The position numbers and the translations under genes are program-made. Below are positions 36,261 through 47,348 of a stretch of DNA of 64,000 nt, piece after piece. The stretch comes from Ulota crispa (lineage: Eukaryota; Streptophyta; Bryopsida; Orthotrichales; Orthotrichaceae), in the NCBI GenBank assembly GCA_963920765.1, contig OY987246.1, forward strand, positions 24,499,167 to 24,563,166, written 5' to 3'. The notes beneath the pieces are model-generated. The model had not been told where the DNA came from. It was given only the letters and a program-made list of their open reading frames with translations, and made no database searches. Within the stretch, counting starts at the first letter, position 1. Every line of letters begins with the position of its first letter.

Positions 36261-36584
36261 CTGAATATTGCGTTTAAGTTGTCCCACACTAATTTCTCAA
36301 CATTTTTCACTACATAAATATTTATTGCTACAACAGTTATTTTCATCAGCAATAAACTAATTTTAAAGGTCCTGGCAACAACAATGATGCTACTACACAG
36401 AAAAATAAATTAACTACATTCATGTTGCAAACCATGTGAAATCCTAGAATCCAAAGACTTGCATGTGCCTCCAAGTGGCCAAAGAATGAGTCATGAGTCA
36501 TGAGTCATGAGGTAACTTTCCAGGGTAAGACAGCCTAATTGTCAACGCAACCTCAATGCAATGTTCAGTGTGGTGTATAAGTAC

Positions 36585-36720
36585 CTGGTTCAGGCGGCCC
36601 CTGCATTATGTCCTCAGCCTGCCTTTCCAAAAAAGCTACCATGGCATTATGCGTAAAGTCGAAGACATACTCATGAAGGATGTCGTCAACTTTACACACA
36701 GTGTGACATGATTGTCAAAC
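36585..36720 (-). other. Candidate exon of unknown gene
   Basis: On the - strand an open frame reads DDILHEYVFDFTHNAMVAF and then LERQAEDIMQGPPEP and ends in a consensus donor (CCAG|GTACTT at 36585). The start of the exon is unclear: a stop lies close to the only good acceptor (near 36721). Composition looks coding and the patch is less AT-rich than its surroundings. I do not recognise the protein. Confidence 0.3.
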
Positions 36721-37189
36721 ACTACAGCGCTGAGTCTTTTTAGTCCTCTTCACCCCCTGAAGGTCTGGGATATTCAATAAAACAAGGTGTGTACGTAAAA
36801 TACGTCCAGGAGAATGCCCTCTTTGTCAAGCATTACCTAGCGTGGTTACCACAAGGGACATTTCAACAGTAAAAGAACAAGCCTTGGTCCTTGATCAAGA
36901 ATACACGTACCCCAATCCGGAACCAAACATCAGCGCTCACAGAATTGCATAAAGATACCATTGGTGACGAAGAAACCCTAATCAAAAGAAGTGATGAAGA
37001 CAAGTAAAGGATGAATAAGAGAATTCAAAAAACGAAAAATGCACTGTGCTTGATGTCTTGAAAAATTTAAAGGGTGAAGGCCGCTTAGGGCAATGAGGCG
37101 TCACGTCCCCGGACCCGCCAGAGGCGGTTACTTGAAAATCTTAACATTTTCCCACATATATATAAACCTATGGATCTAGGATTTTCTTG

Positions 37190-37990
37190 CAATTTTCCAA
37201 CAAGACCAAAGAAAAAAGCAGGAAAACTCAGCAATTCGAACCGCGCTTACATGCTAGCTAAGTAAGTTTAGGCGTAGTCGCGTTTGCTGGCCTTTCAAGA
37301 GCGTCCACAAGGCTGCCATCATCGCAGCATTCGCAGCTGGGCTGTATGGCTGCGTCCAGCAGGTCCGCAATGCTGCCCGATCTACCGAAATGCGGGCGCA
37401 AGAGGAAAAATGCCTATCCAGGAGCTTTAGTCCAGCGAAATTCAAACGTGAAGCGCAGCACGCCCTATCAACAACCCAAGCAAGCATCCAATTGGAGACA
37501 CCGGTAGCCATTCCAGCGATCTCAGCGCACTTACCGAGGAGTGCCTGTGCGTTCCAGGGAGGTCGTAGTTGCGACGATCGTGCCGTCCCGTTGCAATGCT
37601 GCCGGACTCAGCAAAACTGACGCTAGGTTGCAGAAATGAGTTGAATCTGAGCGTTAGGTTCACTCTGATCTTGCCATTACGACGGCAAGCATCCCGACTG
37701 AACACATCGAGACTCGAGAGTATCGCAGCGTAAGAGTTTGATTACCTTAGTGTAGCGATTCCCAAGCTTCGCTCCCGAACACGAAGCCACAATGACTTGC
37801 ACGAAGCATTGCAGTCCTACAGACAATTGCAAATGCTGGGGAAGAGCAGACACAAAAATTTTAGATCCCTGCCCGAACGTTAGGGCAAAGCTGAAATGTC
37901 TGTACAGACTGCAGACCCCACCCGTCAAACACGCGCAGACACGCATATCGGAGCGCTGTGATTGGTACGTTTGCGCCAACTCGCCAATCA
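37190..37990 (-). repeat. Duplicated promoter/first-exon-like segment, copy 1
   Basis: This GC-richer segment matches 42200-42800 in the same direction: shared blocks include TTCCAGCGATCTCAG, GAGTGCC..GTGCGTTC, CACATCGAGACTCGAGAG, CCCAAGCTTCGCTCCCGA and GAGCGCTGTGATTGG. Read on the - strand the order is a CCAAT box (CCAATCACAGCGCTC, about 37955), a transcribed-looking region, and a donor-like CTAAG|GTAATC (about 37740). It therefore resembles the promoter and first exon of a leftward gene, but no following exon with a known domain was found. Copy 1 carries extra sequence near 37250-37430 and 37620-37690. Open frames here occur on both strands and none is trusted. Confidence 0.5.
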
Positions 37991-38455
37991 TGACAGGATT
38001 AGGGTACGTTGCCATGCGTGATCGGGACCGGAGACCCATCCAGTGGGACCACTTCAAAATTCTGAGATCTTCACGCAAGGTAGAGTTTAGAAGCAACTTC
38101 CCATTTAGATACAGGCCGTCCAAGGATGTAGATTGATTTTTACAGAATCAAAGGCTGGTCCGACGACCCCTCCAGCCCCCATGGAAAGGTATCTTTAGGG
38201 CCACAGTGCCTTCTCTCAGATGGGCGGTTCACTCTAATTCTCATGTCTCATCTTTGCAAGTCTCACTTCAATGTAAATTCCTAACTTTGTGATGTTTTTA
38301 TTTTGAAAAAACCCCTTACAAACGAAAAGACAAGGCACGACCCTAAACTACTAAATCCAAACAGAAAGTTAAGTCACAAAATTTTATGTAAAACTATTGG
38401 TGGTATTCGAGCTGAAAGTTGGGTTTAGTAAGATGGTTGATCCAAGTTTTGGGTG

Positions 38456-38786
38456 TAAGGTAGTTTGCTCATATTTCACTCATGCTCTAAAACCACTCAC
38501 CTCCCCAAATGTACCCTACTGGTACATGTTTTTTTCATAGCCTTTCAACAATGTTCATGAGATGAACATTTGAGAGGTGGGCAATTTTAGAGCACCTATG
38601 ACCTTTCCACTTCAAAATTTCATAACTAATTCCACAAAGCTCCATAAAATATGAAAACACGTGGGATAAATGCCAATTCCTCTTGTCTTTCAAGGAAAAT
38701 TTACTGAAAATTATTTCAAAAAGTTTCACCTCCCCAAAATTCAGTTTCAGCCCTTAGATGAACAGTTTACAAGCACACTACCTTAA
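38456..38786. mobile_element. MITE with TAAGGTAG ends, copy 1
   Basis: TAAGGTAGTTTGCTC at the left and its near complement GCACACTACCTTA at the right. An internal hairpin near 38480-38580 (CTCTAAAA...TTTTAGAG) is shared with the copy at 49020-49351, as is the block CATAACTAATTCCACAAAG and CCCAAAATTCAGTTTCAGCC. The superfamily is unknown; no target duplication is clear. Confidence 0.6.
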
Positions 38787-38789
38787 GTC

Positions 38790-39559
38790 TCACATTTTTG
38801 GGGTCAAGATTTTCAAAATGTGTTATTATGTAAACAAAACACAATTAATTGTAAATAATGCAGAACTTGAAAGATAGTGTGAAGCGCCAAGTCCTAACTT
38901 TTGACTTTACACCAATCAGATTCTCAGATTTCAGTGGTACGTGGAATACAGTGTCAAGCGCCACTGGCTATTGTCCAATGTAATGAGCACAACGAAAGGT
39001 ACACTGTTTCTTTAACAAAAATTGATTGGCATGGCTAATTCCCAGATAGATTGTATGTCAGCTGACTAATTCCTCTAAAGATAGGTCGTCTGCCCCCCTG
39101 CTACAGTCTCCTACTGCAGCTTTGTTGGGAAAGTCCGTAGTCTGCCCAAACTCTAAAAGACGTCTCTCTGATCGAAATCGAAATCCCCAAATTCAATGTT
39201 CAGATGTTAAATTTCTAAACTCGCTCGTACCTTTTATGGCATGTGAAAAAGCTCGACCTTTGCACCCTGGCCCCACAAAACGCCTGTCAAACCAGCGTGG
39301 ACGTTGTCATTGGAGGGGATCACGGACTCCTCCGATGTTTTCCATGTGAGATGGGATCTAAGCTCCCCCTCAAATTCTAAGTCCAACCTCTTGTCCCTAT
39401 TTTAATCTTTGTAACGGCTAGAGAGCCTAAATCCCTATCTTGGATGGGCTCTATGTGTTATGTGTTTCTAAAAAAACTTAAATTCTAAAACCAAAAAATT
39501 CAAAAGATCATGTTATTTAAAAATATTTTAGTACAACTAGTAATGTTTAGTACTTATTG
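38790..39559. other. Unassigned stretch
   Basis: Mixed composition with a slightly GC-richer patch at 39060-39350. An open frame of 75 codons there on the + strand shows no domain. Nothing else was supported. Confidence 0.4.
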
Positions 39560-39567
39560 TAATTTAA

Positions 39568-39958
39568 GGGAGTTGATATATGCACACCCGAGGAGGGGAA
39601 GGGGTGAATTTTAGATATTTATCATCAACAAGTTGAGTTTGGAAAATTTAAATTCACATTTGGATTTAGAGACCTTGATTTAATGTAGAATCACAAAAGA
39701 GGATACAATTGAACAACACCTAATGGAAAAACTTAGGTAAGGGCAAATTGTAGCTTTCACCCTTGTTTGTAAAAAAACTTAGTTTTTCCATTAAGTGTTG
39801 TTCAATTGTATCCTCTATTGCAATTCTAAATTAAATCAAGATATCTAAATCCAAATGTGAATTCAAATTTTCCAAATTCAACTTGTTGATAGTAACTTTT
39901 AAAATTTACCCCACAAGTGTGCATACAACAAACCTCAAGGGTGCATATATCAATTCTC
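39568..39958. mobile_element. hAT-like MITE, copy C
   Basis: Starts GGGAGTTGATATATGCACACC and ends with GGTGCATATATCAATTCTC-type complement. Interior matches copies A and B (AACAACACCTAATGGAAAAAC core and its reverse). The flanks are a perfect 8-bp duplication TAATTTAA (39560-39567 and 39959-39966). Confidence 0.85.
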
Positions 39959-39966
39959 TAATTTAA

Positions 39967-41480
39967 GTACTTAGTGTTGTTTTGAGAAAATATGAATTAC
40001 CAAACTATTTATTAAGAATTTTAAAGACATCGATAATAATAAAATTTGCATATTATTTTAATAACATATATTTCTCACCAATTTAGCAAACTGAAAAAAA
40101 ATTAAGTTGATAAAATTATCTAATGGAATTTTATTAAACTTTCGATTTTTTCAATTTTAAAATTTATACTTGTTAAGAGAATCATATTATTTGAATCTAA
40201 GTACTAAACAAAATTGAATTTTTACCTACAAAAAGGAAATATAGTAATTTAAAATACACACAATCAATAAAGACTATAACCGTATAAAGAAAAAAAATCT
40301 AATAATCGGTTAACTTTTTCCACAAAACAATAAATATTTGAATATTTAATTCTAAATTTATGAAACTAGGTATCAAAAACTTAGGAAAAGTTCTAAATAT
40401 TTAAAAAGTCAATATTTTTGTATAAAGAGCTTATATTGTTCATTAGTTAAATTTTAATCCAATATCTATGAAAAAATAAGAAATTAAAAAAAAAATTTGA
40501 GAAAAACTCTTATATTCAAAAATGACCCCTTCATGTCTTCCCACAGAAAGCTCTGGACAGTCCACAGTCCAGACCCTCTAGAAACCCATGATCCCCTTGG
40601 GCTCCTACAAGCCCAAGAGCCCCATGGAAACCGGCCCTTACCATCCTCCATGTTGAGATTGCCATTGTCATGGTACTAATTGCCGTTGTCATCTCCTCCT
40701 TGGCCCCTCATTGTGCTCCTCTGCCTTTTGAGGAAAACAAGATTGTCCTCGGGTTGAGAAAGTGAGTCCCCTGGAATAGAACTCAAAGAATCAATTGTGA
40801 CAAGAGCTAGGGTTTGAAAATCAATGATGAATATGAATTAGTCAATGAAACTAGTCCTTGACTATATAAATCTCCTCTCCATTCAATCAAACTTTGGTGT
40901 TTTTGACCCGATAACTCTAGTAGGATTCACCCCAAAACTCAACCACTTTTACAATATATCAAGTTTGATAACTGTATCACCCACCTCTAGAGATGAGTGT
41001 TAGCTCAAACTAGTTATGACTTCTGTTTATAAAAGTTATTAGGTGATCTTGCAGCTCTCTTTTAGCAAGCTAACCTTGTTGCTACTAATCACACTACTAA
41101 AAGCATAATTACCTTTGTAACATCATACCTCAATTTTGTGTGATATATTATAGATACAATTGCTATGACTTTTGTAATATCACATTTTGACCTCTATAAT
41201 ATCACATCCTAACCTATATCACATCTCAACTTTGTATGAAGAAATTATGCAAGGGAAGCAACTAAAGTTATCAAGTGGTTTGTGAAGTTTGTAAGGATGA
41301 CAACTTTGTGGATTGTTGAATGAGCAACCACCCTGTAGCTTTGAGTGAATTGCAGGATAAATCCAAAAATCACCAAAATCACCAAAAATTCACCAAAAAT
41401 TCACCAAAAATCACCAAAAGTAAAAGGTTTGACACCCACTAATATGCTAAGCTGACACCAAGTTACTTGCCGAGATTCCA
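39967..41480. other. AT-rich stretch, no gene supported
   Basis: Includes short direct repeats of TCACCAAAAAT type at about 41367-41422. A patch at 40500-40800 is less AT-rich, but its short open frame has no domain. It could hold retrotransposon remains that are too decayed to name. Confidence 0.45.
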
Positions 41481-42199
41481 ACTCGTTGTGAAGATGTGTG
41501 CAGCACTGCAGCACTGTTCACGACGACCGACACGGTTTAGGGTTGGAACTGCCACGCACGGCACGTAACTTACGTACCGAAGTACAGCAGAAATTGAAAC
41601 TGAGGTTTGCGTTTGTTTTCATAACCCTTCCGTTGCAAGTCAGCTATATTTTTTTTCGAGTAAAAAACTCCAGTGGGAGATTTGAAAGCAAATACGGAAT
41701 CTCACAAACAATGCAAGAACCTCAAATGGTCGTGCGATACGGTTTGCCGGGAGAAGCGCCTTGGCATTGCTGCTATCAGCTCTGACAAATCCACGTCCGA
41801 GACAAGTTCTCCAAGCGTCGTCACTTCGTAAAAGTTTGCACATTGCCGTCCTCTGCATCACGCACAACGAGATATCGAATGTTTAAATTAACAACTGCGC
41901 TGCTTGAGTTCTTGCTAAGTCTTGCTGACAATTGAGAGGGGACGATGCTTTGGACCAAAAAGAGCTCAGGGTTCGCGGATTCAGGACTCAATTAACCCTT
42001 TTGTATCGACTAGTACTTTTCAGTAGCAGTCACTCTCTTCAGAATAGGTTTTCATTCAATTAAATGCGTCTATGACAGTGCTGATGAACACTTTTGAATG
42101 CACAAGACACTTATCAATTGTAAGACGTTGAATTTTTGAACAGGTGTCCGTGTCTTAGAATACGTACAGTATCCAAAAATCATAAAGTACCAGATGTCC
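41481..42199. other. GC-richer patch without recognised gene
   Basis: Opposing open frames at 41498-41785 (+) and 41867-41640 (-) show no motif. TTAACCC at 41992 has no partner end that I could find. The patch lies downstream, in the - direction, of the second duplicated promoter-like segment and could contain parts of the gene it once served. Confidence 0.3.
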
Positions 42200-42800
42200 G
42201 ATCTTTCAATATACGGCAACACCAAAAAAGAAAAACTGAAAAACTCAGTAGTTTGAACATCGTAAAATAACTCTAGTCCAGTGCAATTCAGATTTGAAGC
42301 TCAGCAGTCCGATCATCCTAACACCAAGAAGCTAGCATCTGATTGCGGACACAAAGTAGCCATGAGACCTTTCCAGCGATCTCAGTGCTGCAATCCCCTA
42401 AGGAGTGCCCCGTGCGTTCTCCAGGGAGGTCCTAAGTTAGCTGCGACGATCTTGCAATGGTGCGGGACACAACAGAAGCATCCCTTCTGCACACATCGAG
42501 ACTCGAGAGCATCGCAGCAAAGAAGTTTGATTGATTACCTCGATGTAGCCAATCCCAAGCTTCGCTCCCGACACAATGCTGCCACAGATGGCTGGCAAGA
42601 GGGTCAGTGGTAAGTTAGCTCTCCAGTAGAAAAAGCAGATGTACATAAGTTATACTCGATTACTCGTACAATATTAGGATTTCGCATGTTTTTAAACCCT
42701 GCCCTCTCGGACACTGGGCAGGACTGAAATGTCTGTGCACTCACCTTTTGTCAAACACTCTCGGACACGCGTACTCGAGCGCTGTGATTGGCACCGGCGG
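42200..42800 (-). repeat. Duplicated promoter/first-exon-like segment, copy 2
   Basis: Homologue of 37190-37990, about 4.9 kb away and in the same orientation. On the - strand it keeps the CCAAT box (CCAATCACAGCGCTC, about 42780) and the donor-like CATCGAG|GTAATC (about 42540), with many small differences in between. The conservation of both signals suggests that they were functional before or after the duplication. Confidence 0.5.
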
Positions 42801-43023
42801 GGTTTAATATGTGTTTCTGGAGCCACGGTGGAAAAGCTTCGATTCTTCACATGGGCTGAGGTTACATCACCTGCCGTTTTGTGACGCCATGGCAGAAAAG
42901 TTCGGCTTTTCTACTGACCAGAAATCGTGAGAGCTTAGATAATTAATCATCATCGGTACATTGAATTTGAAGATTTTAAATTTTTGTTTGGATTTCCAGA
43001 GCATGGTTTAGCTTGTTAACCTA

Positions 43024-44118
43024 TTAACCCCTGAGCGCCCAGCCCGATTTCACCTAAATCAAGGTTTTTGGAGACCGACAACTTTGATGCATTGTATCTC
43101 AGTCAATCCGATGATTCACGAAAAGTGATCATTGAAAATTGTGGAACACCTACTTAGAAAATGGTTTACAAATTTTGGGAACAATTGACTGTTGGAGATG
43201 GGAGATTATAACATTTGATCAAATAACATGTGATGACAAAGTCTCATTTTTTGGTAGGTAGTTGTTATTTGACGATTTTTACAAAATTCTATAAGCTCCT
43301 AGTTCATCTTAAATTTTGTGAGTAGCAAGATTAGATGTGAATACACACAATTGTAAATTATTGAAGATTGCACTTCTATTTATTTATGTCAAGTTTTAGG
43401 ACTTCAAATGCCTATTGCGTAGAAAACAATGACTAGCACAATTGATGACGGTTGCCACAATAAGGCCCGGTTCAGACTAGCATCCGGCTGAAAATTTCTC
43501 AAATGTGATTGGTTGAAATTTGGCTTTTCTCTGCTGTTGGGTTTAGACTACAAGTTTGTCCGGCACTTTTACATCCATCTTCACCACCATGGGAACCACC
43601 CTAAATAGCCACGTCAACAGCCAAGATAGTGAAGATTTGGGGCCTGCTCCAAGGGTGGTAACAAACTTGTCCGGCAGAGGCACACTCTTGGATGACAAGC
43701 GATTACATGGAAAAATTTCTGTCGGCAGAAACACCAAACGGGGTGCCAATTTTACTCTCTTGGCCGGTCGCTAGTCTAAACCGGGCCTAAGGGTCTAGAA
43801 CATGTTTGAACCCTTGCCAACAAATTTCCCACTACCAAAAAGCACACACACAAGGAAGCTTGCAAGGAATATTGACTAGTTGTAGCTTGAAAAGGGCTGC
43901 TTGCCACCATGCCTCGTATGGTGTTTCACCCAATCAAATCTCTTGAGACACTTGTACAACATTTGACTTGCCTTGCCATTACTTCATGGGCTTAGACAAC
44001 TTGAATGCCTACTTAATTGTAGTTTATAGCAAGGTCTAAAAATTAAATTTAGTGCCTAAAACAAGCCTTTGAAATCATGCAAGGACACTTTTGATCCTCC
44101 GCGGCATTTAGGGGTTAA
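43024..44118. mobile_element. TTAA-bounded piggyBac-like MITE with a nested MITE
   Basis: Left end TTAACCCCTGAGCGCC, right end the complement of TTAACCCCTAAATGCCG, TTAA on both sides. The left half matches the reverse complement of the right half of the element at 56172-56922 (AATCAAGGTTTTTGGAGACC is shared), so the two are one subfamily. A Tourist-like MITE is nested at 43464-43787. Without it the element is about 770 bases, close to the 751 bases of its relative. Confidence 0.8.
43464..43787. mobile_element. Tourist-like (PIF/Harbinger) MITE, nested
   Basis: Inverted ends GGCCCGGTTCAGACTAGC and the complement of GGCCCGGTTTAGACTAGC, flanked by TAA (43461-43463 and 43788-43790). Both strands show short open frames (43556-43774 and its reverse) that reflect the inverted-repeat structure rather than genes. 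Confidence 0.8.
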
Positions 44119-44178
44119 CGACCAGAGGGTCCTCAAATACATTGGGAATCAACCACATGTTAGTTGCTTGGTCGTTAA
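44115..44178. repeat. 64-bp palindromic junction between two TTAA elements
   Basis: TTAACGACCA at 44115 faces TGGTCGTTAA ending at 44178. The first TTAA is also the right boundary of the element at 43024-44118 and the last TTAA the left boundary of the element at 44175-45104. It could be the shortest member of the family or the footprint of neighbouring insertions. A similar GTGGTCGTTAAAGGGTTAAG is found near 56030. Confidence 0.55.
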
Positions 44179-45104
44179 TGGGTTAAGGACCATTGTCTCC
44201 TCAAGGGACAAATGAGATTTTGGACATGGACCTAATAGTTGTACTAGTTTTGATGATTTTTTGAAACTTTCAGTGGAGTTGGAGAATTCAAAAACTTATG
44301 TGGGCATCTAATTTTTTCTTCATTCCAACAATTGACAAAGTAACTATGCAAAAAATTATCAAAATGAAGAGAAGAGGGGCAATTTGGGCAAGGCCTCTCC
44401 TTTGCAAGTGGGTGTAAACCCCAAAGAGGGTCAATCCTTACACGCATAAGGTGTGGCCACTTGGACTAAGGAGAGTGGAGTAGAAGGGGCTTGTCTTGGG
44501 GGTTCCTAACCCTCCAATTTTTTTGCCTCTTATAAAATTTGGTACTTTACTTTTTTGAGCAATTTATGAATTTGCTTTAAATCTTAATATTTTTCCAAGT
44601 TGTAATAGACTAAGATTCATTGGTTTTCACTATTTGGATCAATGTAATTCCATTTTTTTAAATGTGTATCATGTCTCCAATTTTGCCAAGTGTATTTGCA
44701 AATTTCATGACCTTCTAACTTTCAAAAACAATTTGAAGTGTGTTTTATTCCTCCATTGCATTTGAAAATTCTCCCACACATACCTTACTTGGTCTTCTAT
44801 ATGGAGCAATTATACATCAACTTTATGTAGAGCAATTGTTTTATTATAAAAGTGATCAAAGGCTTTTGAAGATTTTGGGCAAGAAGGAAAAACTTTTCTT
44901 TCTTTGTTTCAAATGTCAATATCTCACTCCTCTTCATTTGAAATGAGCTGACATTTTCCCCACATGTACCTCCTATAGTCTAGGACAAGATCTTATAGTT
45001 ATATTTTTGAAAAAAAAAAATCCTACCTTTTTACTCATTCCCCTAAAAATGGTAGTTTTCAATGGCTTTTACAAAAAAAAAAGACATGATCCTTTAGGAA
45101 TTAA
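44175..45104 (+). mobile_element. Short derivative of the full-size piggyBac element
   Basis: The left part (from AAGGACCATTGTC, through ACAAATG.GATTTTGG and TTTTTTCTTCATTCC) matches about 220 bases at the left end of the element at 7060-15888. The right part (AATTGCAAATTTCATGACC-like block, GAAAATTCTCCCACACAT, to CCTTTAGGAATTAA) matches its last 520 bases. The middle, with the transposase, is absent. The first CCCC after TTAA has become TGGG. It would have depended on the transposase of full-size copies for movement. Confidence 0.8.
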
Positions 45105-45667
45105 GGCCTTTATACACAAGAGAATTAATCCCTGTTATACTCATGTTCTTCTACTCATGTTCTGATGAGTATTTGAGGCTATTTTTGAGGCCATTTGAAC
45201 TAAAGCTTTGGTTAAAATGGCCACAAATTTGTATGGCCTTGATTCTTGGTGTAAAAGCAGCCTTTAGTGCAAATCGCCCCTCATCGACTAGACTTTTCCA
45301 ATGGCATTGCAAGGAAATCACCGTAACCAATTTTTGGTAATAGAGGAGGCAGCTAATTCAAAGCTAGCCCATTACAAGGGATTTGGGTTTTAGAAGGTCC
45401 CCTTCCCCAAAATCATGGGAACTTTAGGTCCATCATGGAAATACTTCTACTTGCGTAAGTTGACATGGTTAAAGTTTGACATGGTCAAATTTGACCACAT
45501 TAGATAATATAATTTGGAAAAGAAAATCAAAATCAAAATAAAATAAAATAAAAAAGCTTATATTTTTTAAGACTAAAAAAATGGTTGCTATTTGAAATAA
45601 AATGATACAAATCCAAATGAAAATTTGTTGAGCAAAACTTCAATTGGTGCCTTCCAAAATTTGGGAA

Positions 45668-45920
45668 CACCATATTAGGTAAATTGGGAAAAAGGATACA
45701 TTTTGGGACTTCTGCAAGTTGTAGGTAATCACCTACATCTGAGCTTGGCATTTTTTTTTGTACACTTGCCCTCATCTAAGAGGAGGAATTTGTGAGGGAA
45801 AAAATCTTTAATGGCTTAGACTAAATCTGATACCTTTGAATTTGGTTTTGGGTGACTATTCTGGATCTAGGTGACGTACAAATTGGGACCCCTCATTTTC
45901 TCAATTTACCTAATATGGTG
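45668..45920. repeat. Inverted repeat
   Basis: CACCATATTAGGTAAATTG (45668-45686) and its exact complement (45902-45920), with weaker similarity on both sides. Probably a MITE or foldback remnant; ends were not fixed. Confidence 0.6.
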
Positions 45921-47195
45921 TTTGGGGGATATTTTGATTGCCTCTCACTAAGACATGGTGGAATTTAGTTGCCAAATAAAAATAATCACTACTTGATATT
46001 TGGACAAGGCAAGTATTACAGCCAAGTATTATAGCCAAGTATTAGCCTTAAAAGAAAGGATTTCAATTTCTAAAAGTTTGAAACTCTAGGATACAGCTCC
46101 GCATCTCCAACTTCTATCTACAATTTTTAGTTTTTTTTAGTTCCCACACTAGATTCCTTTGCGCAACCCTGCCTTCTCACACTAATCTTGAAAATTGACA
46201 CAAGTCACAACTACATACTCTCATGACCGCCGCAATAGAGTAGGTTCAGTTTTCTAACACATGAGCAAATCAAAAGAACACAACAAACTTGCAACTAGAA
46301 ATGTTACCTCAACAAACAAACAATTGAAAATAGATAATTGGGAAGACACTAATGAGAGACAAACTCCCTCTTGCCCCTTTCTTCCAAACTCAAAAGATTC
46401 CAAAAACATGTAAAAACTAGCTTCCATACAACAGTATTAATGCTCAATCACCAATGATGTTTGTTAAAGTTTTAGCTAATAATACCATTCCAAGTAGACA
46501 CCTATATTTTTAACGCAAGTCTGCCAAAACAATAGAAGAGTTATGTTGGTGGAAAACAAACCTCTTTGACGTTGGCATCATGTTGAAATGGAAGGTACAT
46601 GACGGAGTTGCCCTGCGGCATCCAATTTGCATTTCCTTCTTGATAGAATTGTTTCACAAAACCATGTCCAAATCCACACTGCTATGCCTGTTAGTTGCAA
46701 TACCTCCACCAGCAACAAGGCCCAAATCTTAAACAATGAAGGAAGGAATGAATGAAGATTGAGGGATTTTCATTAAGCGTGGCCTGTCTGTGCAATTGCT
46801 CTAGTGTGATGCAAAATCATAGTCTCTTGTGTGGATTTGCTTGGCTAAGACAACAACAAAGTTGGTGGTAATAAATTAGTGGGTCCTTGATTAGCTTGGA
46901 TAGAGCGACCATCTTAGTAACTACTATACTACGCTTCAAAGAGTTGCTTTCGTCCAATCCATGAATGAGAGCCTTTTAAAGACACAATAGTTTGTTATTA
47001 CGTTCATCCATTTTTCTCCTTCATCTTTTGTGGCTATGAAAGTTGAAATTGTAGCCCTAGCAAGTTGGAAGGAAACAGTTTCAATGTAAAACAATAGAAA
47101 GCTGATGTAGCTACAATTGAGTGGTTTTTTTATTTCACTAAGCGTTATTTATCTATTTGAAGTTCATTTGTACAATTGGTCACCTTGTTTTTTTT

Positions 47196-47348
47196 CGCTA
47201 GTAGAAATTTTTGTTGAAGTCAACATAAAATACATGATATTTTCTTGCTTCTAATGCAGAAACTTGCATTGAACAACACAAACTCTTGCATTAGAAGCAA
47301 AAAAAATTATATAGTTTATGTTGACTTCAACAAAAATTTCTTCTAGTG
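47196..47348. mobile_element. CACTA-like MITE, 153-bp hairpin
   Basis: Ends CGCTAGTAGAAATTTTTG and the complement of CACTAGAAGAAATTTTTG, continuing as arms of about 65 bases that pair through GTTGAAGTCAACATAAA and TTGCTTCTAATGCA. The flanks are TTT on both sides (47193-47195 and 47349-47351), a possible 3-bp duplication as in CACTA elements, though the area is T-rich. Confidence 0.65.

Noticed and set aside
37254..38136. Several overlapping open frames on both strands in a GC-richer patch
   Set aside because: No motif, and the homologous copy at 42200-42800 does not keep any of the frames; a promoter/exon duplication explains the patch better.
40497..40679. Short + strand open frame in a less AT-rich patch
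   Set aside because: Only 60 codons, no domain, no splice context.
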